NCBI GenBank assembly: GCA_947501565.1 | Contig: CANMWJ010000001.1 | Span: 248,001-312,000, forward strand | DNA from: an uncultured Marinobacterium sp. | GTDB taxonomy: Bacteria > Pseudomonadota > Gammaproteobacteria > Pseudomonadales > Balneatricaceae | Length of the DNA stretch: 64,000 bases | Direction of reading: 5' to 3' | Shown: piece by piece, positions 26,159 to 34,822 of the stretch | How the letters are laid out: every line of letters begins with the position of its first letter | Position numbering within the stretch: position 1 is the stretch's first letter | Position numbers and translations under genes: made by a program | Notes under the pieces: model-generated | Told to the model about the DNA's origin: nothing | Database searches by the model: none | The model's input: the letters and a program-made list of their open reading frames with translations, nothing else

Positions 26159-26722
26159 ATGAAGATTCGTGCGTTTTTTGCACTGACCCTACCGGACTCC
26201 GTTGTACGTTGGTTGGCAGACCATGCCGATACCCTGTGTGAGTTCGATAAGCAGGTTGAAGTGGATTGGGTGGATTCAGAATGTTATCACCTCACGCTTT
26301 GCTTTCTGGGCGAGATCAGCCTGGAACAGGTGGAGCAGGTTGAACTGCTGGCACGGGAGCGGCTCAAAGAGACAACCTCATTCCAGGTACACATCAACGC
26401 CACCGATTATTATCGGGTGAGTAAAAAACTGGCGCTGGTGGCAGCAATGCCAAATGCCTGCGATGAGATCATGAACCTGCACAGCATCATGGGGCAGGTT
26501 GCCGTTGATGCCGGTATCCCACAGGAAGATAAGGGGTTCAAACCCCACATTACGCTTGGCCGTCTGCCGGGCAAGAAAAACGGATTTAAGCCACCTGAAG
26601 AGTGGCCCGAGGTTGACCTGATCAGTCTGGCTGATTCGGTTGTCCTGTTTCAGAGTAAACCGGGGGAACGTGGCTCCTTATACACGCCGCTGTTCGAAAT
26701 CCCCCTGCAAGATCTGGCTTAA
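26159..26722 (+). CDS. thpR: RNA 2',3'-cyclic phosphodiesterase
   Basis: The 187-residue protein is a 2H phosphoesterase (LigT/ThpR). The two catalytic HxTx motifs are HLTL (in CYHLTLCFLGEI) and HITL (in KPHITLGRLPG). The start MKIRAFFALTLPD is typical. ThpR opens 2',3'-cyclic phosphates on RNA ends and can ligate tRNA halves in vitro. The gene is monocistronic, with no clear partner. Confidence 0.92.
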   Translation: MKIRAFFALTLPDSVVRWLADHADTLCEFDKQVEVDWVDSECYHLTLCFLGEISLEQVEQVELLARERLKETTSFQVHINATDYYRVSKKLALVAAMPNACDEIMNLHSIMGQVAVDAGIPQEDKGFKPHITLGRLPGKKNGFKPPEEWPEVDLISLADSVVLFQSKPGERGSLYTPLFEIPLQDLA

Positions 26723-26783
26723 ACGCGTTATCCACAGCGGTTTGTTAAGTCACCCAGCCATCTCAAACAGATACTTTTAATTT

Positions 26784-28163
26784 ATGCGTGCTCCTGAACT
26801 TCTGTCCCCAGCCGGGACGCTGAAAAATATGAAATATGCATTCGCTTACGGTGCGGATGCGGTCTACGCAGGTCAGCCTCGTTACAGCCTGCGAGTGCGT
26901 GAAAACGACTTCAACATGGATAACCTGCAAACCGGGATCGACCTGGCTCACAGCCTGGGCAAGAAATTCCTGGTGGCCAGCAACATCATGCCGCACAATG
27001 GCAAGCTGAAAACCTACCTGGACGACATGCGCCCAGTGGTAGCGATGAAGCCGGATGCGCTGATCATGTCCGATCCGGGCCTGATCATGATGGTCAAAGA
27101 GAACTTCCCGGATATGCCGATCCACCTGTCGGTACAGTCCAACACCATGAACTGGGCGACCGTGAAGTTCTGGGAACAGATGGGCATCGAGCGTGTCATC
27201 CTCTCCCGTGAACTGTCTCTGGACGAAGTGGAAGAGATCCGCCAGAAGTGCCCGGACATGGAGCTGGAAGTGTTCGTACACGGCTCCCTGTGTATCGCAT
27301 ACTCCGGTCGTTGCCTGCTGTCCGGTTACATCAACCACCGCGACCCGAACCAGGGCACCTGCACCAACGCATGTCGCTGGAAGTACGACGCGCACGAAGC
27401 GAAACAGGACGAAACCGGTGATCTGATTCCGGTGACGCAGGAAGGTCAGGAAGCGGTCGCAGCGGCTGCTACACAGCAGTTTGATCCGACCACCGACCTG
27501 GGTCTGGGCGGTCATACTGATGCCGCGTACCTGCTGCAGGAGCGCTCCCGTCCGGGTGAGTACATGCCTGCGTACGAAGATGAGCACGGCACCTACATCA
27601 TGAACTCCAAGGACCTGCGTGCGATCCAGCACGTACACCGTCTGGCGGAGATTGGCGTTGACTGTCTGAAGATCGAAGGTCGTACCAAGTCTTACTACTA
27701 CGTAGCGCGTACTGCGCAGGCGTACCGTAAGGCGATCGACGATGCGGTTGCTGGTCGTCCGTTCGATATGAACCTGATGGATGAACTGGAGAACCTGGCG
27801 CACCGTGGTTACACCGAAGGTTTCTACCGCCGTCACGTACACGACGAATACCAGAACTACGAAACCGGTAACTCCATCGGTTATCACCAGCAGTTTGTGG
27901 GTGAGGTCATCGGCCGCGAAGGCGACATGCTGAAAGTGGACGTAAAAAACCGCTTCCAGAAGGGTGACACGCTGGAACTGATGACGCCGCAGGGTAACCA
28001 GAAGTTTGTACTGGAAACCATGCAGAACAAGAAGGGGCAGGATGTTGATGTCGCACCGGGTTCCGGTCACATCGTTGATATCCCGGTGGGTGGTGATTTT
28101 GATGCGACCCACGCTTTGCTGATGCGTGATCTGCGCGAAGCTGAGAATACCCGCACCAAGTAA
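26784..28163 (+). CDS. trhP: tRNA 5-hydroxyuridine modification protein TrhP (YegQ), peptidase U32 family
   Basis: The 459-residue protein starts PELLSPAGTLKNMKYAFAYGADAVYAG, the U32 hallmark. Cysteines in SGRCLLSGY and GTCTNACRWKY are those used for an iron-sulphur cluster in this family. A C-terminal beta-barrel domain has GEVIGREGDMLKVDVKNRF. TrhP takes part in prephenate-dependent hydroxylation of uridine 34 in tRNAs. The older label is collagenase-like protease. The next gene begins directly after the stop. Confidence 0.92.
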   Translation: MRAPELLSPAGTLKNMKYAFAYGADAVYAGQPRYSLRVRENDFNMDNLQTGIDLAHSLGKKFLVASNIMPHNGKLKTYLDDMRPVVAMKPDALIMSDPGLIMMVKENFPDMPIHLSVQSNTMNWATVKFWEQMGIERVILSRELSLDEVEEIRQKCPDMELEVFVHGSLCIAYSGRCLLSGYINHRDPNQGTCTNACRWKYDAHEAKQDETGDLIPVTQEGQEAVAAAATQQFDPTTDLGLGGHTDAAYLLQERSRPGEYMPAYEDEHGTYIMNSKDLRAIQHVHRLAEIGVDCLKIEGRTKSYYYVARTAQAYRKAIDDAVAGRPFDMNLMDELENLAHRGYTEGFYRRHVHDEYQNYETGNSIGYHQQFVGEVIGREGDMLKVDVKNRFQKGDTLELMTPQGNQKFVLETMQNKKGQDVDVAPGSGHIVDIPVGGDFDATHALLMRDLREAENTRTK

Positions 28164-29075
28164 GTGCGACTGCGTGTGATGGAGCTGAATACGGAGCTTA
28201 AAGAGGATCTGAACCTGGATCTGAGCAAATACAGCTTCCGGCGCGCGCTACGTCCCTTCTCCTTTACCGTAGCGCTGGTGATCTGCCTGACCGGCATCAC
28301 CAGTGCTGCGGTCTCTACCTCCTATAGCCTGTTCTCCGCGTTCCTTGTGTTAGCTGGTGGCTTGCTGCTGCAAGCGGCCGTTAATCTGATCAACGATTAC
28401 GCGGACCGGCACCTGCTGCAGAAACACACCGCAAACGCAGCGCATCTGTTGGCGCTTAACCGGGTCGAGCAGAACTTCCGTATCGGCCTGCTCTGTTTCC
28501 TGCTTGCCGCCGTGATCGCGTTTTATCTGGTTACTCAGGTGGGAATGGGGCTGCTATGGCTGGCGTTGCTCGGCATCATCGGAGCGATGGGATATACGCT
28601 GGAGCCGATCAACTATAAACGTCGGGGCCTTGGCGTTGTGCTGGTGTTCTGGTTTATGGGCGTACTGATGGTGGGGGGCAGCTACTTCGCGGTCAGCGGT
28701 GAGCTGACTGCAGACGTGCTCTGGCAATCCTTGCCGGTCAGCCTGCTTACAGCGCTGTTGCTGCTATCCAATGAGTTGCGTGATTACGAGGCAGATAAGC
28801 TGGACGGTATTCAAACCCTGAGTGTGCGGATTGGATATCCCACCGCTAAATCGCTCTACTTAGGGATGGTTGTTATGGCCTACCTCTGTGCCGCTGCCTT
28901 ATGGGCTACCGACCTGCTGCAATCCCTCTGGCCATTGCTGCCGAGTCTGGCTTGTGTGCCTGCACCTGCGCGCCTGTTGAATGCTGATGAGGCTGCACGT
29001 AAACCGCTGACGCCGCTAACCGGGCGTCTCTTCCTTGTGTTTGGTCTGGGTTTTTGTGCTGCGTTGGTGGTCTGA
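28164..29075 (+). CDS. UbiA-superfamily prenyltransferase
   Basis: The protein has eight to nine hydrophobic segments. The first Asp-rich motif is NLINDYADRHLL (NDxxD type), and the second is ELRDYEADKLDGIQTL, placing it in the UbiA superfamily near MenA. Such enzymes attach isoprenoid chains to aromatic acceptors. No other menaquinone genes are nearby, so the acceptor is unknown. The GTG at 28164 abuts the trhP stop; the ATG at 28179 (298 residues) is an alternative start. Immediate linkage to trhP suggests one transcript. Confidence 0.8.
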   Translation: MRLRVMELNTELKEDLNLDLSKYSFRRALRPFSFTVALVICLTGITSAAVSTSYSLFSAFLVLAGGLLLQAAVNLINDYADRHLLQKHTANAAHLLALNRVEQNFRIGLLCFLLAAVIAFYLVTQVGMGLLWLALLGIIGAMGYTLEPINYKRRGLGVVLVFWFMGVLMVGGSYFAVSGELTADVLWQSLPVSLLTALLLLSNELRDYEADKLDGIQTLSVRIGYPTAKSLYLGMVVMAYLCAAALWATDLLQSLWPLLPSLACVPAPARLLNADEAARKPLTPLTGRLFLVFGLGFCAALVV

Positions 29076-29127
29076 GCCGCTGGTACTTAAGACTAACGCC
29101 GGACACCGAATCGGACACAAATTAGTG

Positions 29128-29133
29128 TATACT
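29128..29133 (+). promoter_or_regulatory. Probable -10 element of the fumarase promoter
   Basis: TATACT preceded by TG (GTGTATACT) is the best promoter-like element in the gap. No clear -35 is seen. Transcription from here would start near 29140, just before the structured leader. Confidence 0.5.
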
Positions 29134-29139
29134 CTCGCC

Positions 29140-29287
29140 ACCACTAAAAAGCGGTCCTGTTGTGATGCGCGGATTTCCTGCCGATGGTGGGCGTACCCGG
29201 CCCGGAAAACCTGTCGCAACCCGCCCCATGAGTGATGGGAGCAAACCGCCTACCTTAATGACCAAGAGCCAATTGGAGTGTCGCCGA
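29140..29287 (+). promoter_or_regulatory. Structured 5' leader of fumarase with a possible three-way junction
   Basis: A closing stem GCGGT (29151-29155) / ACCGC (29245-29249) encloses two arms. Arm 1 stacks GTT/AAC (29159-29161 with 29218-29220), GCG/CGC (29167-29169 with 29215-29217) and GGATTTCC/GGAAAACC (29171-29178 with 29204-29211, one mismatch), with an inner GGG-CGTA-CCC at 29189-29198. Arm 2 is CCCAT-GAGTG-ATGGG (29225-29239). The ribosome site GGAG (29275-29278) lies downstream, outside the fold. A junction of this kind is common in riboswitches and other cis-acting RNAs. I do not recognise it as a known class. Confidence 0.45.
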
Positions 29288-30796
29288 ATGAGTGTTATTC
29301 GCCAAGACGACTTGATCAGCAGCGTTGCTGATGCCCTGCAGTTTATCTCCTACTATCACCCGATCGATTTCGTTCAGGGCGTTCACGAAGCCTATCAGAA
29401 AGAGCAGAACCCAGCGGCGAAAGACGCGATGGCGCAGATCCTGATCAACTCCCGCATGTGTGCGGAAGGTCAGCGTCCGATCTGTCAGGACACCGGTATC
29501 GTAACCGTGTTCGTAAAAGTAGGCATGAACGTGACCTGGGATGCGACCATGAGCGTAACTGACATGGTGAACGAAGGTGTTCGTCGTGCATACACTCACC
29601 CGGACAACGTACTGCGTGCATCCGTACTGGCAGATCCTGCTGGCGCGCGTAAAAACACCAAAGATAACACTCCAGCAGTTATCCACTACGAAATCGTAGA
29701 GGGTGACGAAGTGGAAGTTCACGTTGCGGCTAAAGGTGGCGGCTCCGAGAACAAATCCAAGATGGTTATGCTGAACCCATCCGACAGCATCGTTGAGTGG
29801 GTGAAGAAAACTGTACCAACCATGGGTGCTGGCTGGTGTCCACCGGGCATGCTGGGTATAGGTATCGGTGGTACTGCAGAGAAAGCTGCTGTACTGGCGA
29901 AAGAATCCCTGATGGATCCGATCGACATTCACGAACTGCGTGAGCGTGGTCCTCAGAACCGTATCGAAGAGCTGCGTCTGGAGATCATGGATGCGGTTAA
30001 CGAACTGGGTATCGGCGCGCAGGGTCTGGGTGGTCTGACTACCGTACTGGACGTTAAGATCAAGGATTACCCAACTCACGCGGCATCCCTGCCGATCTGC
30101 ATGATCCCTAACTGTGCAGCAACCCGTCACACTCACTTCACCCTGAAAGGCGATGGTCCTGCAGTACTGACTCCGCCGAGCCTGGAAGAGTGGCCGGAAG
30201 TAACCTTCGAGGTTGGCGCGAACACCCGTCGCGTAAACCTGGATGAGATCACTCCGGAAGCGGTTAAAGAGTGGAAAGTAGGCGAAACTGTTCTGCTGAA
30301 CGGTAAGATGCTGACCGGTCGTGACGCAGCTCACAAGAAGATGGTTGAGATGCTGAACAACGGTGAAGAGCTGCCGGTAGACCTGAAAGGTCGCTTCATC
30401 TACTACGTAGGCCCGGTTGATCCGGTACGTGACGAAGTTGTAGGCCCTGCAGGTCCAACCACTTCTACCCGTATGGATAAGTTCACCCGTCAGGTTATCG
30501 AAAGCACTGGCCTGCTGGGCATGATTGGTAAATCTGAGCGTGGTCCGGTTGCGATTGAAGCGATCAAGGACAACGGCGCAGTTTACCTGATGGCTGTAGG
30601 TGGCGCGGCGTACCTGGTATCTAAAGCGATCACCAACGCTGAAGTTCTGGCATTCCCAGAGCTGGGTATGGAAGCGATCTACGAGTTTGAAGTGAAAGAC
30701 ATGCCGGTAACTGTTGCGGTAGACGTAAACGGTGAATCTGTTCACAACACTGGCCCTGCCAAGTGGAAAAAGATCATCGCAGAAGAGCTGGCATAA
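29288..30796 (+). CDS. fumA: Fumarate hydratase class I (iron-sulphur)
   Basis: The 502-residue cytosolic enzyme interconverts fumarate and malate using an oxygen-sensitive [4Fe-4S] cluster. The N-terminal part has PICQDTGIV, and KGGGSENKSKM and GAGWCPPG are conserved. The C-terminal swivelling domain has NCAATRHTHF and the AGPTTSTRMDKF segment. Cysteines in CQDTG and IPNCAATRH are cluster ligands in the family. The ATG at 29288 has GGAG 9 bases upstream. The frame is open further upstream, but that extension (rich in Arg, Pro, Gly) lies in the structured leader and is not thought to be translated. A strong terminator follows. Confidence 0.95.
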   Translation: MSVIRQDDLISSVADALQFISYYHPIDFVQGVHEAYQKEQNPAAKDAMAQILINSRMCAEGQRPICQDTGIVTVFVKVGMNVTWDATMSVTDMVNEGVRRAYTHPDNVLRASVLADPAGARKNTKDNTPAVIHYEIVEGDEVEVHVAAKGGGSENKSKMVMLNPSDSIVEWVKKTVPTMGAGWCPPGMLGIGIGGTAEKAAVLAKESLMDPIDIHELRERGPQNRIEELRLEIMDAVNELGIGAQGLGGLTTVLDVKIKDYPTHAASLPICMIPNCAATRHTHFTLKGDGPAVLTPPSLEEWPEVTFEVGANTRRVNLDEITPEAVKEWKVGETVLLNGKMLTGRDAAHKKMVEMLNNGEELPVDLKGRFIYYVGPVDPVRDEVVGPAGPTTSTRMDKFTRQVIESTGLLGMIGKSERGPVAIEAIKDNGAVYLMAVGGAAYLVSKAITNAEVLAFPELGMEAIYEFEVKDMPVTVAVDVNGESVHNTGPAKWKKIIAEELA

Positions 30797-30816
30797 GCAC
30801 GCTTTAAGCTGATCTG

Positions 30817-30844
30817 AAAAAGCCCCGCAATGCGGGGCTTTTTT
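30817..30844 (+). terminator. Intrinsic terminator after fumarase
   Basis: AAAAAGCCCCGC-AAT-GCGGGGCTTTTTT: a perfect GC stem with a three-base loop and a T run. Confidence 0.95.
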
Positions 30845-30902
30845 GTGCCTGTAATCCAGCGTTGGGCGGGATTAGTCCGACCTGCGCAACAGAGTGTTTG
30901 TT

Positions 30903-30933
30903 AACCTGTTAACGATTGCTCTGATATAGTTGT
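30903..30933 (+). promoter_or_regulatory. Possible promoter of the MFS pump gene with GTTAAC repeats
   Basis: TTAACC and TATAGT are separated by 18 bases. Two GTTAAC palindromes overlap the -35 side and could bind a regulator. This is a weak call made by eye. Confidence 0.35.
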
Positions 30934-31009
30934 TCTCCACCGGGCGTGTTGTCAGCGCCTCTCGCTCATCCCGATCACCACAGGTGATCGCACGTTTGAT
31001 TACACCTGA

Positions 31010-32407
31010 ATGTCTGATTATTACACCCAAAATCCCTCGGCCCGTTGGCTGGCGTTGGCCAGTATCTGTATCGCCACCTTTCTGGTGCCGCTCTCCATGT
31101 CGGCGGTCAATATTGCGCTGCCCGCCATGGCTGAAGCGCTGCAGGCGGATGCGGTACTGCTGAGCTGGGTACCCACCTCCAATCTGCTGGGCAGCATGAT
31201 GCTGATGCTGCCGGCAGCACGGGTGGCGGATATTGTCGGCCGTAAGAAGGTGTATCTGGTCGGTGTGCTAATGTTCTGTATCACCTCGCTGATGGTGATC
31301 TGGATCGATACCATCGAGTGGCTGCTGGTCTCCCGTTTCCTGCAAGGGTTGGCCAGCGCTATGGTATTTGGTACCGGCATGGCGATCGTCACCTCGGTAT
31401 TTGCCAACGCCAAACGCGGTACAGCTTTGGGGCTGACCGCCACATCGGTTTATCTCGGTTTGAGCTGCGGCCCTATGATCGGCGGCTGGCTGACTGAGGT
31501 TATTGGCTGGCGTTCGGTATTCTGGGCTCCGGTGCCTTTTGCGTTGATCTCCGTTGTGTTGGTGATCCTCAACGTAAAAGGCGATTACAAAGCCGAGGGT
31601 AAGCAGAAACTGGACTGGCTGGGCAGCTGCTTGTTCGCGCTCTGGATCAGTGCCTTTTTCTTTGGTCTCTCCGGCCTGCCAGATCCGGGTTACCTGATTT
31701 CGCTACTGATCGGTATTGGTCTGTTTTTCCTTTTCCTGCGCCAGCAGGCGAACGCGCCGTATCCGCTGATCCGGCTGAAGGCGCTGGCGAACAATAAAGT
31801 GTTTAGCCGCTCCATCCTCTCCAGCCTGTTTATGTACGGTGCCCACTATCCTGTGCTGTTTTTGATGAGCCTCTACCTGCAGTACCTGCAGGGGATGTCA
31901 CCGAGTGAGTCGGGCCAGCTGATACTGATTCAGGCGCTGACCATGGCCTGTCTGGCGCCGTTTGCCGGCCGTCTCTCTGACCGGTATGAACCACGCATCA
32001 TCGCTACTCTGGGTTGTCTGCTCTACGGGGCCGGGTTTGGCCTGCTGCTATTTATCAACGCGGCGACATCGCAGGCTTATATCATTCTGGCGCTGTTGTT
32101 ATTGGGTATGGGGTTTGGTCTGTTCTCTACCCCGAACAACAATGCGGCGATGGGCTCGGTACCGGCAGATCGTCTGAGTATCGGATCGGCCCTGCTGAAC
32201 CTGGCCCGGACCATGGGCAATATGTTCAGCATGACGCTGGTGGTGATGCTGGTGAATCTGGTGATGGGCAGTGCGGAGATTACCCCTGAACAGTACCCGG
32301 ATTTGCTAAGGGTGATTAAAGTCTCCTTTGCGCTGGCATTTGCCTATACGCTGGTGGCGGCGCACGCCTCCTATTCGCGGGGTAATGTGCGCGCTGCAGC
32401 CGCGTAA
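31010..32407 (+). CDS. MFS drug-resistance transporter, DHA2 (14-helix) type
   Basis: The 465-residue membrane protein has the MFS motif A in a form containing ARVADIVGRKKVYLVG and motif C-like GLSCGPMIGGWLTEVIGWRSVFW, the antiporter signature. The length and number of hydrophobic segments fit the DHA2 proton:drug antiporter family. The substrate is unknown. The start has no strong ribosome site. It ends 80 bases before the hydrogen-sensing kinase gene on the same strand; a functional link is not obvious. Confidence 0.85.
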   Translation: MSDYYTQNPSARWLALASICIATFLVPLSMSAVNIALPAMAEALQADAVLLSWVPTSNLLGSMMLMLPAARVADIVGRKKVYLVGVLMFCITSLMVIWIDTIEWLLVSRFLQGLASAMVFGTGMAIVTSVFANAKRGTALGLTATSVYLGLSCGPMIGGWLTEVIGWRSVFWAPVPFALISVVLVILNVKGDYKAEGKQKLDWLGSCLFALWISAFFFGLSGLPDPGYLISLLIGIGLFFLFLRQQANAPYPLIRLKALANNKVFSRSILSSLFMYGAHYPVLFLMSLYLQYLQGMSPSESGQLILIQALTMACLAPFAGRLSDRYEPRIIATLGCLLYGAGFGLLLFINAATSQAYIILALLLLGMGFGLFSTPNNNAAMGSVPADRLSIGSALLNLARTMGNMFSMTLVVMLVNLVMGSAEITPEQYPDLLRVIKVSFALAFAYTLVAAHASYSRGNVRAAAA

Positions 32408-32487
32408 GCGGCGGGAATATACCTCCGCCATCGGTTCGGGCTAATATAAGGGGCAAGTTACAAGCAGTTGAGAGTGCCGCTTCGTTC

Positions 32488-33816
32488 ATGTCCCGCAAGC
32501 AAGAAATTACCCCGCCCAACGCGATCGACTCTGAAGATGCCTGGGTCAGCGTCATCCAGAAGATGGATGAAGCGTACGCTGATCTGGTGCACTCGCAGGT
32601 GGAGGTCGAGGAAAAAAACGCCGAGCTGGAGGAAGCGCACAGCTTTTTCCACAGCATCCAGAGTGCGATGAGCGATGTGCTGATCGTCTGTGATCAGACC
32701 GGCGTGGTGCAAGGCGTGAACCGGGCACTGGAGGAGCTGACCGGACGCACTGAGTCGGATCTTATCGGCACCCGTTTTACCGATCTGGTGGCAGAAAAAT
32801 ACCACGCCAAGATCAGCAACTTTATGGGGCAGCTGCGTGTCCAGCCGGTACGCGACTGTGAAGTCGAACTGATCGGGCTACAGGGCAAAGTCCCCCTTTC
32901 CATGAACTGCTCCCCACGCAACAACCACCGTGGCCGCCTGATCGGTATGGTGATGGTGGGGCGTCCGCTGGGCGAACTGCAGAAAGCTTACAAAGAACTC
33001 AACGCTGCCCACGCCGAGCTGAAGCTGGCGCAGGAGCGCTTGGTGCAGTCAGAAAAGATGGCCTCGCTGGGTCGTCTGGTGGCGGGTGTAGCGCATGAGC
33101 TGAATAACCCGATCAGTTTTGTCTACGGCAACATGCACGCACTGCAGCGTTACACCGACCGTCTCTGCAAATATTTCGATGCGATTAACGAGGGCAACAG
33201 TCGTGAACAGCTGCGCGCCATGCGTGAAAAGCTGCGCCTGGATAAAGCGATCCGCGACCTGAACTCGTTGGTTGAGGGTACTATGGAGGGCGCGGACCGG
33301 GTGAAAGAGATCGTCAACGATCTGCGCCAGTTCTCCTCCACGCAGGAATCCGAAAAAGCCTCCTTCGATCTTGCCCATGTGATCAAAACCGCGCTGCACT
33401 GGATCATCAAAGAGAGCAAAACACCGATTGAGGTGGTGGAGAACGTACCGGATGACCTGACTGCGTTTGGCCACTCCGGCCAGATCCATCAGGTGGTGGT
33501 GAACCTGATCCAGAACGCCGTGGACGCCATGGATAGCTGTGATAGCAAACGCCTGGTGCTGAGTGCCGAAGTTTGTGCCGGAAACGTGATCTTCGACGTA
33601 CGTGACAGCGGCAGCGGTATCCCGGAAGAATCCCTCTCCCGCCTGTTTGATCCCTTCTTTACCACCAAGCCAGTCGGGCAGGGTACGGGGCTGGGTCTAT
33701 CGATCAGTTACGGTATCGTCTCCGAGCATGGCGGTGAGCTGGAGATTCAGAATCATCCCGACGGCGGTGCGCTGGCACGCCTGACGTTGCCAGCCGAGGA
33801 ACCTGATCATGCCTAA
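32488..33816 (+). CDS. hupT: Hydrogen-sensing histidine kinase (HupT/HoxJ type)
   Basis: The 442-residue soluble kinase has no membrane segments. A PAS domain spans about 55-165. A coiled region with the phospho-accepting H203 follows (MASLGRLVAGVAHELNNPIS, very like HupT/HoxJ). The ATPase domain has the N box NLIQNAVDAM (N343), G1 DSGSGIP and G2 GTGLGLSIS. In hydrogen-sensing systems the PAS region binds the HupUV sensor, and the kinase then controls phosphorylation of the response regulator HupR/HoxA. The stop overlaps hupU by 8 bases. No response regulator gene is adjacent. The kinase, small, large subunit order is that of Rhodobacter hupTUV. Confidence 0.88.
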   Translation: MSRKQEITPPNAIDSEDAWVSVIQKMDEAYADLVHSQVEVEEKNAELEEAHSFFHSIQSAMSDVLIVCDQTGVVQGVNRALEELTGRTESDLIGTRFTDLVAEKYHAKISNFMGQLRVQPVRDCEVELIGLQGKVPLSMNCSPRNNHRGRLIGMVMVGRPLGELQKAYKELNAAHAELKLAQERLVQSEKMASLGRLVAGVAHELNNPISFVYGNMHALQRYTDRLCKYFDAINEGNSREQLRAMREKLRLDKAIRDLNSLVEGTMEGADRVKEIVNDLRQFSSTQESEKASFDLAHVIKTALHWIIKESKTPIEVVENVPDDLTAFGHSGQIHQVVVNLIQNAVDAMDSCDSKRLVLSAEVCAGNVIFDVRDSGSGIPEESLSRLFDPFFTTKPVGQGTGLGLSISYGIVSEHGGELEIQNHPDGGALARLTLPAEEPDHA

Positions 33817-34804
33817 TCTGCTCTGGTTGCAATCCGGTGGCTGTGGCGGTTGTACCATGTCGCTGCTGAATGCCGAATCCCCCGATCTGATGACTCTGCT
33901 GGAAGCTGCGGGTATTGAGCTGCTCTGGCATCCTTCCCTGAGCGAACAGACCGGACAGGAGGTCGCAAAACTGCTGGAAGCGATTGTCTGCGGCGAGCAA
34001 CCACTGGACCTGCTCTGCATTGAAGGTTCCATGATGATGGGGCCGCAGGGCACCGGACGTTTCCATATGCTGGGCGGCACCGGTAAACCGATGATTGAGT
34101 GGGTGCGGGAGCTGTCTGCAAAAGCAAAATACACACTCGCTGTGGGTTCTTGCGCAGCCTACGGTGGTATCACCGCTGCGGGAAGCAACCATACCGACGC
34201 GACCGGCCTGCAATTCGATGGTGAACTGCCGGGCGGATTACTCGGGGATAGCTACCGCTCCGAAGAGGGCTTCCGCGTGGTGAACATTGCAGGTTGTCCG
34301 ACTCATCCTGACTGGGTGACGGAAACCCTGGTCAGTATCGCACTAGGCGAGCATCGGGAAGATAATCTGGATGCGTTTGGGCGTCCGCGTATGTACGCCG
34401 ATCAGTTGGTTCACCACGGCTGTAGCCGCAACGAATATTACGAGTACAAAGCCAGTGCCACTGCACCGGGTGAGCGTGGCTGCATGATGGAAAACATGGG
34501 CTGTCTGGGGACTCAGGCGCACGCCGACTGCAATATCCGCGACTGGAACGGACAAGGCTCCTGCACCAGTGGAGGTTACGCCTGTATCAACTGCACGGCA
34601 CCAGAGTTTGAGGAGCCCGGGCACAGCTTCGGTAAGACGCCAAAGATCGCCGGTATCCCGGTGGGTTTGCCGACCGACATGCCTAAGGCGTGGTTTGTGG
34701 CGTTGGCTTCACTGTCCAAAGCAGCGACACCGGAGCGCCTGAAAGAGAACGCCACCTCCGAGCGGTTGATCTATCCACCCACCATACATAAACGTAAAGG
34801 TTAA
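33809..34804 (+). CDS. hupU: Regulatory [NiFe] hydrogenase small subunit (HupU/HoxB)
   Basis: The 331-residue protein lacks the twin-arginine signal peptide of uptake hydrogenases, so it is cytoplasmic as expected for sensors. Cluster ligands are visible. The proximal set is C12 and C15 (SGGCGGC), C115 (GSCAAYGG) and C163 (AGCPTHPDW). The distal set is a His in VHHGC with C205, C225 and C231. The medial set is C241, C252, C259 and C262, consistent with three [4Fe-4S] clusters. It carries electrons from the large subunit during hydrogen sensing. It overlaps hupT and precedes hupV by 18 bases. Confidence 0.9.
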   Translation: MPNLLWLQSGGCGGCTMSLLNAESPDLMTLLEAAGIELLWHPSLSEQTGQEVAKLLEAIVCGEQPLDLLCIEGSMMMGPQGTGRFHMLGGTGKPMIEWVRELSAKAKYTLAVGSCAAYGGITAAGSNHTDATGLQFDGELPGGLLGDSYRSEEGFRVVNIAGCPTHPDWVTETLVSIALGEHREDNLDAFGRPRMYADQLVHHGCSRNEYYEYKASATAPGERGCMMENMGCLGTQAHADCNIRDWNGQGSCTSGGYACINCTAPEFEEPGHSFGKTPKIAGIPVGLPTDMPKAWFVALASLSKAATPERLKENATSERLIYPPTIHKRKG

Positions 34805-34822
34805 ACGAGCTTAAGGATCACT

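Noticed and set aside
26728-26736. TTATCCACA, a perfect DnaA-box consensus
   Set aside because: A single 9-mer with no second box, AT-rich unwinding element or dnaA/gyrB context; no origin is indicated.
29162-29287. N-terminal extension of fumarase
   Set aside because: The upstream codons lie within the foldable leader and are Arg/Pro/Gly-rich; the ATG at 29288 has a good ribosome site and fits the family start.
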